This document shows positions 19,183-28,673 of a DNA stretch of 31,543 nucleotides, piece after piece. This DNA comes from a virus. The stretch covers positions 1 through 31,543 of IMG/VR virus record IMGVR_UViG_3300020183_000308; one strand, written 5' to 3'. Under the pieces are notes generated by a model that was not told the DNA's origin, made no database searches, and saw only the letters and a program-made list of their open reading frames with translations. A program made the position numbers and the translations under genes. How positions within the stretch are numbered: the first letter of the stretch is position 1; each line of letters starts with the position of its first letter.

Positions 19183-20642
19183 CTGCCCAGATCCAAGATC
19201 CATCGGCCGAGATTGCTCGTCTGGAGTACAGGCTTGAGCAGTTACAGGTTCGTGAGCGGGCGAGGGAAAACTTTTTGGATTTTGTGCGGTATGTGTGGCC
19301 GGAGTTCATATGTGGCCCGCATCACAAAATCATGGCGGAGAAATTTGAGGCCTTGGTCCGTGGAGATTTGACCAGGGTCATTATTAATATTGCTCCTCGC
19401 CATGGTAAGTCAGAGCTCACTTCGTATTTGTTTTTAGCGTGGCTCATGGGTCGCGAACCAACGTCCAAGATTATTCAGGCGACGCACACGGGTGAGTTGG
19501 CGATGCGGTTTGGTCGCAAGGTGAGGAACCTGATGGATTCGGAAATTTATAAGGATATCTTTCCGGAGGTGGCCTTGGCGGCGGACAGTAAAGCGGCTGG
19601 GCGGTGGGAGACGAACAAGGGTGGGGAATATTTTGCCACTGGTGTGGGTGGTGCGATGACGGGTCGTGGTGCGAATTTTTTGGTTATTGATGATCCGCAC
19701 TCGGAGCAGGATGCGTTGTCGGAGACGGCGATGGAAGCGGCGCATGAGTGGTATACGTCTGGGCCTCGGCAGCGTCTGCAGCCCGGGGGTCGGATTTTGT
19801 TGGTAATGACGAGGTGGTCAAAGAAGGATTTGACCGAGATGGTGTTGAAGGATCAGGCCAAGGATTTGAGGTCAGACAAGTGGGATGTGATTGAGTTTCC
19901 GGCGATCATGCCCAGTGGCAAGTCGTGTTGGCCGGAGTTTTGGAAGATCGATGATTTGTTGGCGGTCAAGGCGGCGTTGCCGGTTAGCAAGTGGAATGCG
20001 CAGTGGCAGCAGAATCCGACTTCGGAAGAGGGGGCGATATTCAAGCGAGAGTGGTGGCGGGTGTGGCCGCATGAAGGGGTGCCCAAGCTGAAGTACATCA
20101 TTCAGAGCTATGACACGGCGTATTCTAAAAAAGAGACAGCCGACTATTCTGCTATTACGACGTGGGGAGTATTTCGGCCCAGTCCGGATGATCCGGACAG
20201 TTTGATTTTGTTGGATGCCAAGAAGGGGCGGTGGGATTTTCCTGAGCTCAAGCGAAAGGCCATGGAGTTTTACAAGTTTTGGAATCCGGATTGCGTGTTG
20301 ATTGAAGCGAAAGCTTCGGGGTTGCCACTCACTCAAGAGTTGCGCAGAACCGGTATTCCGGTAGTAAACTACTCACCTGGGGGGCGCAATAAATCGACGG
20401 ATAAGGTCAGTCGAGCGAACTCCGTGTCTCCGGTTTTCGAGGCGGGGATGGTATGGGCTCCGGACCAAGCGTGGGCGGAGGAAGTTGTTGAGGAGATGGC
20501 GGAGTTTCCGTTTGGAGAGAACGATGACCTCACGGACAGTGCTGTGCAAGCGGTAATCCGATTCCGCCAAGGGAGTTTTATTTCGCTCCCGGACGACTTT
20601 GAGGACGAGCCTTCTGAAGAACAACAGTACGTCTACTATTAA
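19179..20642 (+). CDS. terL: Terminase large subunit
   Basis: 487 residues with both activities visible. ATPase: Walker A APRHGKS (72-78), Walker B FLVIDD (167-172) followed by PHSEQD, and coupling motif TRW (211-213). Nuclease (RNase H-like, Terminase_6C type): YDTAYSKKETADYSA (D312 and D322), VLIEAKASG (E376) and GENDDLTDSAVQAV (D449, D450, D453). It forms the packaging motor at the portal and cuts concatemers. ATG 19179 overlaps the preceding gene (ATGA). It is separated from its small subunit by 6.5 kb. Confident call. Confidence 0.96.
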   Translation: MTAQIQDPSAEIARLEYRLEQLQVRERARENFLDFVRYVWPEFICGPHHKIMAEKFEALVRGDLTRVIINIAPRHGKSELTSYLFLAWLMGREPTSKIIQATHTGELAMRFGRKVRNLMDSEIYKDIFPEVALAADSKAAGRWETNKGGEYFATGVGGAMTGRGANFLVIDDPHSEQDALSETAMEAAHEWYTSGPRQRLQPGGRILLVMTRWSKKDLTEMVLKDQAKDLRSDKWDVIEFPAIMPSGKSCWPEFWKIDDLLAVKAALPVSKWNAQWQQNPTSEEGAIFKREWWRVWPHEGVPKLKYIIQSYDTAYSKKETADYSAITTWGVFRPSPDDPDSLILLDAKKGRWDFPELKRKAMEFYKFWNPDCVLIEAKASGLPLTQELRRTGIPVVNYSPGGRNKSTDKVSRANSVSPVFEAGMVWAPDQAWAEEVVEEMAEFPFGENDDLTDSAVQAVIRFRQGSFISLPDDFEDEPSEEQQYVYY

Positions 20643-20653
20643 GGACTGGGGCA

Positions 20654-23600
20654 ATGCAGACACCTGTGCCTAACCCGAACACAAAGCCGGTGATGCCGAG
20701 CATGGACAGTGATACACGGCCCACGGACCAGAACCTGCAGAAGTTTTTGGATTTCCTTGGCAAGGCTGAAGGGGCGGACTACAACGTCATTGTGGGTGGG
20801 AAGAAGTTTCAAGACTTTTCAAAGCATCCTGGGGTGGTGGGGCTGAGAACCAAAGAGGGTCCAAGTACGGCGGCTGGTAAATACCAGATCACGAAAACGA
20901 CTTATGATGACTTTGCCCCGAAGCTAGGGATTAAGGATTTCTCTCCGCAGAGCCAAGATCGCATTGCGATCGAGCTAATTCGGTCAAAAGGGGCCTTGGA
21001 GGATGTTGAGCGGGGTGATTTTCGCTCGGCGATAGACAAATTGGGCTCGACTTGGGCGTCTTTGCCCTCAAGTCCATACACGCAGCCCAAGCGTGGGTGG
21101 GATTTTGCTGAAACTACGTTGGGTGTGCCTCTTGGCGAGCGCACAAAAATTGCTCGGGCGGCGACTCAAACACAAAAAGCGACCAAGGGAGTGTCTCCAT
21201 CGGCTAAAAAACCGATGAAACTGGCTCCTTTGGACACTTTGCCAACCAGTTATCGCACTGCGCTGGCGTTGAACTTCTTAACTGACAGCGATCCGGAGGA
21301 CGAAGTTATGTCCAAAGCGATCGAAGTGCTCAGAACGACGCAAGAAGACAGTGAAAGGGGGGCGCCAGCGGGTGCAGCGACGCTTCAAAGGTATCTAAAG
21401 TCGCAAAAACCGGTTGATCCTTTCCAATTTTTAGTCCGTGAAGAGGAACCGCAGCAAATAATGCGTCCTCCAGCAATTCAGAAAATTCGGAGGATGGCGC
21501 AAGGAGGTTTGGTGTACCGCCAAGCGGGCAGTCTGCCTCAGGGCGAGCGCTCGGTGAATGAAGTGCCCCAAATTGGGCCAGATGGGAGGTTACTTTTACC
21601 GACACTGGAGCCTGAACGAAAGTTAAGTCTTGCAGAAAAAGCAAGGGGCCTGATAGAAACGGGTGCGACGATTGCAACGGGAGCTGTTGCGGCGCCAATT
21701 GCAGCGGCAACGGGCTTGGCTCGTGGCAAAAACATCAATGAGGCCAATGTAGAGGCGGGTAAGGTCATGGAAGCGATGACCTTCATGCCTAGAACTGAAG
21801 CTGGGCGCAGGTATTTAGAGCAATTTGGCAGGGCAATGCAAGAGAGCAAGCTTGATGCGTTGCTTCCGCAGGCTCAGCTGCTCAATGTGCGTGTTGCGCC
21901 GGGTGCTGCGAGGTATTTAGGCGAGCAGGCCAAGGGAAAAGTGGAAGAAGCGGTGATGCCGACTCTTCGCAAACAAGCTGGACGTGAGGATTTGACCCCT
22001 GAAGATGTCTACGGGGCCATGTTGGGAAAGCCAGCGGACGTAATGGCAGAAGCAGGGGCTATTTATGCCACTCGACCTCTTGGGCTAAAGGCGGATGTGG
22101 GCGCCGATGTTCGTTCGGCCAGTAAGGTCGCAGAAAGATATGCGGAAGAGGCTGCGTTAGAGTCCGATGACTACGTTAGAAATCTTAAAACAGAAATTTT
22201 CCGCACAAACGAAGATCTCTCAAGAGTAAATCAAAAGCTAGAAAATTTGTTGGCCACTTCTCCTAACCCGGAACTCTCTGATGAATATAAAGGATTGATT
22301 CGTCGAACTGAAGAATTAGAAGGCCAGAAAAGTATGTTTGAGGGCCGCTTGGCTCGTGAAAATGACCGTGCGCAAATATTTACAAACTTTGCGCCTACGC
22401 TTGAAGCTATTTCTAACAAAGCGGTTGACTACTTTTCAACCACATTTGGCACGGTCAAAGATCCTTTGTACAAGGCCTTTGTTGATGGGCGTTGGACACC
22501 AAAGTGGATGAATGAAGTTGAGCATGGTGGCATTTCAGGTGACATGCAGCTCAATTACGAGAGGTTCCTTGTTTCTGGATTAAAGGACCTGCCTTCTTGG
22601 AATGAGCCGGTTTCTGGAACTCCTGGCCGCGCGGCTGTTCCTGCGTATGGGCTGACTCTAGATGACGTTCGCGCCATGGCACGGGGAGAGAAAGGCACTC
22701 CTCTGCAACAGGAGCAGGCGGCGATTTCGTTATCGCAAATGTATGATGCATTGAGCGAGCAAACGGGAGAAATCATCAGCCCGTACACGGACGTTGGCTT
22801 TTTCATGAACCCCGAGGCTAAAAAGTTGGCAGTTCCTGTGGTGCAGGATGCAGCTGAAATAGCTTTGCGAAACATGAAAAAAGCTGCCATAGATCAGGAT
22901 CTTTTTGACTACGCCAAAGCAGATGGAGGCAAAGCGGCTAATGAAGCACTAGAGGCGATTGTTAGTCGTTTGAGAAGAGGAGCAAGCGAAAGATCGGAAG
23001 AGTCTAAACAAAGGACTGAAGCAAGTATTCAAGAGTTTATTCGTCAAATAAACGGCGCTTTGGATGACCGTGAGGTTTTTGAGGCAAGAACAAATGCCAA
23101 CGTAGATGCATTTAGGTCAGAGTTAAGAAGAAGCTTTGGGGGTAAAGAATTTGGTGCCGAGGAGTACGGGTGGGGAGAAAGGCCTGGGCTTCAACCAGAG
23201 AATATCTTGGACGCATTTGAGAAACACTATCTAAAAACGCTTAAATATTACTACGACAATCATGCAGATCCTGCTGTTGGAAAGGTAGCTACAACCGCCG
23301 ATCCAAAAACCGTCGCCATGACCAAGACGTTGTATGAGTTGGTTGGGACGCCAGCGATGAAGAAGAAAAGCATCCAAGAAATTGAGGCTGATCTTAGGCA
23401 AGCATTTGCTGGAAAAGAGCGCTGGAGGATTAGCGTAGATAATCGGACCCCAGAAGAAGTCGTAATGGCAGAGGCAATGGAAGCTGCCCATACTTCTATG
23501 GCAGATGTGTATGAGACCTTTTACAATCAAGTAACAGAGCAACAAGGTGCTCCGACATCTTCGCTGTCTTTCCGTCGAGGAAGAACTTATGGCAGCACGT

Positions 23601-24448
23601 TGGCACCAGACACAACAGACCCGTTTAGTAAGTCAGGGAAAGTTCTTGAGACAGGAGCTTCAAGGCTCAACATATTGAACACCTTGGTCCGTCATACGCC
23701 TGTCTTTGACGAAGCAATTAGAAAAGGCCAACCGGTCTATTCACTAGATTCCAACGTATTGTTTGACCAAGAGTTTAGTCCTTTTAATATGGAGGACATT
23801 GCCGAATATGCAGCAACCCTGTCTCCCAGGGATCTGCAAAAGGCTAGTTTCGCTGACCTAGTGGTTGGATCCGAAGGTAATTGGACAAATATCAATAACC
23901 CCAAAACAATCCTAAATCGAATGGAAAAAGGTCGCCCAGTGACCTCAGACCAAGCGCTTTTGGGAGTGACTAAAACACCATATGCTATCCCTTTAGTCAA
24001 CCCAGTTTTAGGCAAAAACAGAGACGTGGCAGGTTGGTACGAGATCACTAGCCCAGACGGCATGAAAGCGGAAGGGATGATGGCGCAGCATTGCATCAAA
24101 CAGCCCAGCTATTACAACCAGTACATGAATGGTGAGTCTAAGTTCTTTACCTTGCGCGATTCTCAAGGGTACCCCAAGCTGACTATTCAAATGCGCAATA
24201 AAGACTACCAGGGGCCAGACGAGTATCCGCTTATAAGCCCAACGATGAGCAGTGAGTTGCCTGGGGAGAACTTTTCCATAATTGCTCAGATTAAAGGCAA
24301 CTACAACAGCCCTGATGCAATGGCGTTTGAGGACGAAGTTAATAACTTTTTCCGCAACTACATGCGACAATACAACCTTCGGAATTTAAAAATTACAGAG
24401 GACTCAGACTACCTCACGCCTGCTTTGCGCGGCGAAGAGCCACTATAA
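20654..24448 (+). CDS. Giant lysozyme/PcfJ-like fusion protein
   Basis: 1264 residues from ATG 20654 after GGACTGGGG. Residues about 27-160 match lambda-type lysozyme (GH104, lytic transglycosylase): FLDFLGKAEGADYNVIVGG with E39 as probable catalytic Glu, STAAGKYQITKTTYDDFAPKLG (71-92), DFSPQSQDRIAIELI and WASLPSSPY. Residues about 285-295 have MAQGGLVYRQAG, and 330-370 an Ala-rich hydrophobic stretch that could be membrane-active. A coiled coil lies at about 505-575. The C-terminal 130 residues (GMMAQHC at 1141-1147, FFTLRDSQGYPKLTIQM, AQIKGNYNSP) resemble the PcfJ-like domain of phages and conjugative elements. Position between terminase and portal suggests a virion protein ejected with DNA, like polyvalent proteins. 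Confidence 0.78.
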   Translation: MQTPVPNPNTKPVMPSMDSDTRPTDQNLQKFLDFLGKAEGADYNVIVGGKKFQDFSKHPGVVGLRTKEGPSTAAGKYQITKTTYDDFAPKLGIKDFSPQSQDRIAIELIRSKGALEDVERGDFRSAIDKLGSTWASLPSSPYTQPKRGWDFAETTLGVPLGERTKIARAATQTQKATKGVSPSAKKPMKLAPLDTLPTSYRTALALNFLTDSDPEDEVMSKAIEVLRTTQEDSERGAPAGAATLQRYLKSQKPVDPFQFLVREEEPQQIMRPPAIQKIRRMAQGGLVYRQAGSLPQGERSVNEVPQIGPDGRLLLPTLEPERKLSLAEKARGLIETGATIATGAVAAPIAAATGLARGKNINEANVEAGKVMEAMTFMPRTEAGRRYLEQFGRAMQESKLDALLPQAQLLNVRVAPGAARYLGEQAKGKVEEAVMPTLRKQAGREDLTPEDVYGAMLGKPADVMAEAGAIYATRPLGLKADVGADVRSASKVAERYAEEAALESDDYVRNLKTEIFRTNEDLSRVNQKLENLLATSPNPELSDEYKGLIRRTEELEGQKSMFEGRLARENDRAQIFTNFAPTLEAISNKAVDYFSTTFGTVKDPLYKAFVDGRWTPKWMNEVEHGGISGDMQLNYERFLVSGLKDLPSWNEPVSGTPGRAAVPAYGLTLDDVRAMARGEKGTPLQQEQAAISLSQMYDALSEQTGEIISPYTDVGFFMNPEAKKLAVPVVQDAAEIALRNMKKAAIDQDLFDYAKADGGKAANEALEAIVSRLRRGASERSEESKQRTEASIQEFIRQINGALDDREVFEARTNANVDAFRSELRRSFGGKEFGAEEYGWGERPGLQPENILDAFEKHYLKTLKYYYDNHADPAVGKVATTADPKTVAMTKTLYELVGTPAMKKKSIQEIEADLRQAFAGKERWRISVDNRTPEEVVMAEAMEAAHTSMADVYETFYNQVTEQQGAPTSSLSFRRGRTYGSTLAPDTTDPFSKSGKVLETGASRLNILNTLVRHTPVFDEAIRKGQPVYSLDSNVLFDQEFSPFNMEDIAEYAATLSPRDLQKASFADLVVGSEGNWTNINNPKTILNRMEKGRPVTSDQALLGVTKTPYAIPLVNPVLGKNRDVAGWYEITSPDGMKAEGMMAQHCIKQPSYYNQYMNGESKFFTLRDSQGYPKLTIQMRNKDYQGPDEYPLISPTMSSELPGENFSIIAQIKGNYNSPDAMAFEDEVNNFFRNYMRQYNLRNLKITEDSDYLTPALRGEEPL

Positions 24449-24457
24449 GGAAAGACA

Positions 24458-26830
24458 ATGCCAAAGCCATCAAACATTGAAAAAGCAATCTACGGGTCAC
24501 CGGAGGAGGTGGACGTGATTGTGGAAGAGGAAGAAGAGATCGAGGTTCCTGAGGAAATCGAAATCGTCCTCGACGCCGATGGTGGGGCGACGATCAATAT
24601 AGGTGAGCCAGAGAAAGAGTTGGGCGACACCAAGCATTACGAGAATCTTGCTGCCAAGATGGAAGATGACGAGCTGGCTAAGATTTCTGAGCACATTTTG
24701 GCCATGTTGGATGCGGATACCAGCAGCCGCCAGGAGTGGGAGCAGACGTATTCCCAGGGCATGAAGCTTTTGGGCTTTCAGTTAGAAGAGAAGACCAAGC
24801 CTTTCCGTGGTGCGTCTAGTGCGATGGTTCCGTTGATTACGGAGGCCATTCTCCAGTTCACGGCGCAGGCCATGAAGGAGCTCATGCCCTCGAGCGGGCC
24901 CGTGCGCACGCAGGTGGTGGGCAAGAAGACCCGTGCGCGGGAGATGCAGGCGGAGCGTGTTAAGGAGTTCATGAACTACCAGATCACGACGGTCATGAAG
25001 GAGTACACCCCTGACTTTGACCAGATGCTCTGGTACGTGGGCTATGGTGGGTCGGCCTTTAAGAAGGTGTATTTCGACGAGAACAAGCGTCGTTGTGTGT
25101 CTCCGTTTATCACCCCGGACAACTTTGTCATGCCGTATCACGGCTCGAGCAATCCGTGGGAGAACGAGCGCTGTATTCAGATCGTTCCGATGTCTGAGAA
25201 TGAATTGCGCAAGCGTCAGGTCAATGGCACGTACTTGGATGTCGATGTTGCGGTTCCGGCGTACCCAAATACCACGCAGATTCAGGAGTCCGAGAACCGT
25301 GTTTCGGGGTTCTCGCCCAATAGTGAGGACGTTGAGTACACCTTACTTGAGGCTTATATTGAGTTAGAGATTCCTGGGGACTCGAAGGATGGGATCAAGA
25401 AGCCTTACATCGTCACGGTGGACAAGGACACTGGCACGGTGTTGTCGATTTATCGCAACTGGAGCGAAGATGATGAGACGTGTTGCCCGGAGCAGTATTT
25501 CGTGCATTACATGTTCCTGCCGGGTCCTGGCTGCATGGGGTATGGCCTTGTTCACATCATTGGTGGCTTGAACAAAGCGGCGACAGCTGCGCTGCAACAG
25601 TTGTTGGATGCGGGGACGTTGTCAAATTTGCCTGCTGGATTCAAGGCCAGGGGCTTGCGGATTGCCGACGATGACAAGCCGTTGCAACCTGGGGAGTTCA
25701 GGGACATTGATGCGGGTGGTGCGGAGCTATCAAGGGCGCTTTTGCCCTTGCCGTACAAGGAGCCGAGTCAGACGTTGTTTGTGCTGCTTGGGTTCTGTAT
25801 TGATGCGGGGCGCAGGGTAGCGAGCATTGCGGACATGCAGGTTGGGGATGGCAATCAGCAGGCGGCGGTGGGAACGACGATTGCGCTCTTAGAGCGTGGG
25901 TCGATGATTATGTCGGGCATTCACAAGCGGCTGCATTATGCGCAGAAGCTTGAGTTTGAGTTGATGGCCAAGTGTTTCCAAAAGTATTTGCCCGATGAGT
26001 ACCCGTATGACGTGATTGGTGGGGATCGGACGATCAAGCGGGAAGATTTTGATGATCGGGTGGACATTGTTCCGGTGGCCGACCCCAATATCTTTTCGGC
26101 GGCGCAGCGTATTGCCATGGCGCAGGCTCAGTTGGAGTTAGCCAAGAGTGCGCCTCAAATCCACAACATGTATGAAGCGTATCGGAGGATGTATGAGGCT
26201 TTGGGAACGAAGGATGTGGATGCAATTCTCAAACCGGATGATACGCAGAACCCCAAACCTAAAGATCCTGCTTCCGAAAATGCGGATGCGATTGATGGAA
26301 AAGAGCTTAAAGCTTTTGCTGGTCAACAGCATGATGCGCATATTGTTTCCCATTTGATTCAGGGAATGTCGCCGATCCTGCAGGGCAACCTGTTGGGGGC
26401 GGCAAACCTGACCAAACATGTTTTGGATCACGTTCGGATCAAGGCGGAAGAGCAGGTAGAGGCTCAAAACTTCAAAACATACGGTGTGGAAGCTCAAAGT
26501 ATGGTGTCAGACATTCAAAAAGAGGCTCAAGTTGCGATGCTCGTAGCGCAGGGCATGGCGGAGTTGCGTCAGCTGTCGTCACAACTTGCGGGAGAAGGTC
26601 CTGATCCTTTGGTGCAGTTGAAAGAGAAGGAATTGGCTCTGCGTCAGGCCGACTCTCAGGCCAAGGCGCAGGAATCGCAGGCAAGAATGGGCTTGGAGCA
26701 GGCAAGAATGCAACAAGATGCCCAGGAAACGCAGGCAAAACTGGCGCAAAACCAGCAAATTGCAAATGAGAAGGCTGCGATTGCTCGGGAGCGTCTTGAC
26801 ATCATGGAAAGGGGCCAAAATGCCGCTTAA
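24458..26830 (+). CDS. Portal protein (P22-like)
   Basis: 790 residues behind AAGGAAAGAC. It starts with a very acidic segment (VIVEEEEEIEVPEEIEIVLD, 20-39). The body carries features of P22-type portals: PFRGASSAMVPLITEAILQFTAQAMKELMPSSGPVRTQVVG (about 108-148), LWYVGYGGSAFKKVYFD, PDNFVMPY, HYMFLPGPGCMGYGLVHIIGGLNKAATAALQQLLDAGTL and QQAAVGTTIALLERGSMIMSGIHKRLHYAQKLE. The last 90 residues are a Gln/Ala/Glu-rich coiled coil likely to form the portal barrel. It makes the dodecameric packaging and ejection channel. Genes on both sides are head genes. The next gene overlaps its end by 11 nt. Confidence 0.9.
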   Translation: MPKPSNIEKAIYGSPEEVDVIVEEEEEIEVPEEIEIVLDADGGATINIGEPEKELGDTKHYENLAAKMEDDELAKISEHILAMLDADTSSRQEWEQTYSQGMKLLGFQLEEKTKPFRGASSAMVPLITEAILQFTAQAMKELMPSSGPVRTQVVGKKTRAREMQAERVKEFMNYQITTVMKEYTPDFDQMLWYVGYGGSAFKKVYFDENKRRCVSPFITPDNFVMPYHGSSNPWENERCIQIVPMSENELRKRQVNGTYLDVDVAVPAYPNTTQIQESENRVSGFSPNSEDVEYTLLEAYIELEIPGDSKDGIKKPYIVTVDKDTGTVLSIYRNWSEDDETCCPEQYFVHYMFLPGPGCMGYGLVHIIGGLNKAATAALQQLLDAGTLSNLPAGFKARGLRIADDDKPLQPGEFRDIDAGGAELSRALLPLPYKEPSQTLFVLLGFCIDAGRRVASIADMQVGDGNQQAAVGTTIALLERGSMIMSGIHKRLHYAQKLEFELMAKCFQKYLPDEYPYDVIGGDRTIKREDFDDRVDIVPVADPNIFSAAQRIAMAQAQLELAKSAPQIHNMYEAYRRMYEALGTKDVDAILKPDDTQNPKPKDPASENADAIDGKELKAFAGQQHDAHIVSHLIQGMSPILQGNLLGAANLTKHVLDHVRIKAEEQVEAQNFKTYGVEAQSMVSDIQKEAQVAMLVAQGMAELRQLSSQLAGEGPDPLVQLKEKELALRQADSQAKAQESQARMGLEQARMQQDAQETQAKLAQNQQIANEKAAIARERLDIMERGQNAA

Positions 26831-27059
26831 ATCTGGTAGTAGCAAGAAAACCATATCCTCCAACATCTCCGAGATGATGGGGTCGTATTCAAAAACTGGG
26901 AAATTGGGCACTTCCAAGCCAAAATCCAAGAAGAAAGCTCAAAAACAGGCTGTGGCCATTGCTTTGGGCAAGGCTCGGGAGGTCAAAACGCCTTCGACCA
27001 AGTCTGGTGTGAGCTACGTCCTGCGTAAGGACGCCAAAAACAAGACTATGATTGCTTAA
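26820..27059 (+). CDS. DUF6496-like small basic protein
   Basis: 79 residues from ATG 26820, overlapping the portal gene by 11 nt; the in-frame start at 26718 lies inside the portal coiled coil. MPLKSGSSKKTISSNISEMMGSYSKTGKL...KKKAQKQAVAIALGKAREV matches small basic proteins I know as DUF6496 (SKKTISxNI, PQKQAVAIALxxAR), frequent beside phage head genes. Function unknown; very basic, so DNA binding inside the head is possible. Confidence 0.82.
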   Translation: MPLKSGSSKKTISSNISEMMGSYSKTGKLGTSKPKSKKKAQKQAVAIALGKAREVKTPSTKSGVSYVLRKDAKNKTMIA

Positions 27060-27060
27060 T

Positions 27061-27243
27061 ATGAATCCATTTGAAAAAATATTAAAGTTTATTCGCCAGC
27101 GAAGGGCTGAATTGACTCAGGTTGTGGCCTCTGGGGGTGCTAAAAACATGGAACATTATCGCCACCTAGTAGGTAGTTTGGAGACGCTTGCGATTGTAGA
27201 GGACGAACTCAAGCAGATTTTGTCCGAAGTAGAAGAGCAGTAA
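27061..27243 (+). CDS. 60-residue helical protein, unknown
   Basis: ATG 27061 lies two bases after the preceding stop; a TTG nine bases earlier is possible. MNPFEKILKFIRQRRAELTQVVASGGAKNMEHYRHLVGSLETLAIVEDELKQILSEVEEQ is two helices with the pattern MEHYRHLVGSLETLxxVEDELKxIL, which I recall from small phage head-module hypotheticals. Function unknown. Confidence 0.78.
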   Translation: MNPFEKILKFIRQRRAELTQVVASGGAKNMEHYRHLVGSLETLAIVEDELKQILSEVEEQ

Positions 27244-27284
27244 ACGGGGCTCGCGGACCCATTCCGCGCAATAAAGGAGATGTG

Positions 27285-27725
27285 ATGGAAGAAATGACCG
27301 AACTTCAGAAGAAGTGGGCGAAGGAAATACAGGAGGAAGAAAAGCAGAAGAAAGATTCCATTGACCCAAATAAGATGGACGAGGGTGTTTTGGAACGTAT
27401 TCCGGTGCCAACTGGCTGGAGGATCGTGGTTCTTCCTTACAGACCGCCTCACACTACCAAGGGTGGGATTGTTTTGGCTAAAGAGGCCGTTGATAAACAA
27501 CAAATTGCCACTGTTTGTGGGTATGTGGTGGAAGTTGGGCCGCTGGCGTACAAAGACTCGGACAAATTTCCTAATGGTCCATGGTGTCAGAAGGGGGACT
27601 GGGTGATTTTTGCCCGATATGCGGGAGCTCGTATCAACATCGAAGGTGGTGAGATACGCATTCTTAACGACGACGAGATTCTGGCTCAAGTAAAGGATCC
27701 AGAAGACGTCCTTCACATGGTTTAA
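27285..27725 (+). CDS. GroES-like co-chaperonin
   Basis: 146 residues from ATG 27285 (AAGGAG at 27274-27279; a GTG one codon earlier is less likely). Residues 38-137 follow the Cpn10 fold: IPVPTGWRIVVLPYRPPHTTKGGIVLAKEAV contains the GGIVL mobile-loop sequence (60-64) through which GroES binds GroEL; then CGYVVEVGPLAYKD, GDWVIFARYAGARINIEGGEIRILNDDEILA. It has a charged N-terminal extension (about 37 residues) and an insertion before the GDWVIF strand. Like T4 gp31, it probably replaces host GroES so that the capsid protein can fold in GroEL. Its place beside scaffold and capsid genes fits this. Confidence 0.9.
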   Translation: MEEMTELQKKWAKEIQEEEKQKKDSIDPNKMDEGVLERIPVPTGWRIVVLPYRPPHTTKGGIVLAKEAVDKQQIATVCGYVVEVGPLAYKDSDKFPNGPWCQKGDWVIFARYAGARINIEGGEIRILNDDEILAQVKDPEDVLHMV

Positions 27726-27735
27726 GGAGGTTGCC

Positions 27736-28671
27736 ATGCCTAAAAATGCTCAAATGGAACTAGGTATAGATGTACCAAACCCTGATGCTGAGGTGCCGGA
27801 TAACGTCACGGAGCAGGATCAGGAAACAGAGGTCGTTTTAGAGGAAAAGGATGGGGAAACCGTAGCGGTAGTTGCGGATGCTTCTGAAACTTCTGACCAA
27901 AGCGATGAGAAAGAACACGAAGAATACAGCGACAGAGTCAAAAAACGCATCGACAAGATGACGGCCAAGCTTCGCGAGGCAGAAAGGCGCGAAAAGGCGG
28001 CTCTGGAGTATGCCCAGGGGGTGCAGGCTCAGTTGGCGCAGGCTCAGCAAAGGGCCCAAACCATGGACGAGCACTATGTGACCGAGGCTTCTGGCCGGAT
28101 TAAGTCCCAACTGGCGATTGTGGAGGCAAATCTGCAAGACGCCGTGGAACGTGGGGATGGAAAAGCGGCGGTTGACGCCCAAAAAATGTTGGCGCAGCTG
28201 GTATTACAGCAGGAGCGCATGAATGAGGCGGCTTCTAGGACTGCAGCGCAGCAAAAGATGCCTCAAATGCCCCAGCAGCCCGCACAGATCTATGCTCCGC
28301 CCCCTGCTCAGCCAAAACCAAGCCCTAAAGCTGAAGAATGGGCAGAGAAAAACGAGTGGTTTGGTGCGGATCAGGCCATGACTTATGCAGCTTTTGGCAT
28401 CCATAACCAGCTAAAAGACGAAGGGTTTGACTTATCGTCAGATGAGTATTACGATGAATTGAATCGGAGAATCCGAAAGGAATTCCCGCATAAATTCAAA
28501 AAACAGGACAACGTGCAAGTGAACGCCCCTACCGTTGCTCCTGCTACCCGTGGGCAAAGTTCCGTTGGGGTAAATGGGCGCAGGACCGTCAAACTCACAC
28601 CTAGTGAGGTGAGTATGGCAAGACGGCTAGGAGTTCCTTTGGAAGAGTACGCAAAGTACGTTAGGAGATAG
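27736..28671 (+). CDS. Scaffolding protein
   Basis: 311 residues behind AAGGAGG (27725-27731). Typical scaffold features: acidic N-terminal region (about 15-65), long charged coiled coil (DRVKKRIDKMTAKLREAERREKAALEYAQGVQAQLAQAQQRA, about 66-108), Gln/Pro-rich linker (MPQMPQQPAQIYAPPPAQPKPSPK, about 175-198), and a basic helical C-terminus ending ARRLGVPLEEYAKYVRR that would bind the capsid protein. Scaffold assembles the procapsid and then leaves. Called from composition and position between portal and capsid genes; homology could be weak. Confidence 0.8.
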   Translation: MPKNAQMELGIDVPNPDAEVPDNVTEQDQETEVVLEEKDGETVAVVADASETSDQSDEKEHEEYSDRVKKRIDKMTAKLREAERREKAALEYAQGVQAQLAQAQQRAQTMDEHYVTEASGRIKSQLAIVEANLQDAVERGDGKAAVDAQKMLAQLVLQQERMNEAASRTAAQQKMPQMPQQPAQIYAPPPAQPKPSPKAEEWAEKNEWFGADQAMTYAAFGIHNQLKDEGFDLSSDEYYDELNRRIRKEFPHKFKKQDNVQVNAPTVAPATRGQSSVGVNGRRTVKLTPSEVSMARRLGVPLEEYAKYVRR

Positions 28672-28673
28672 TC

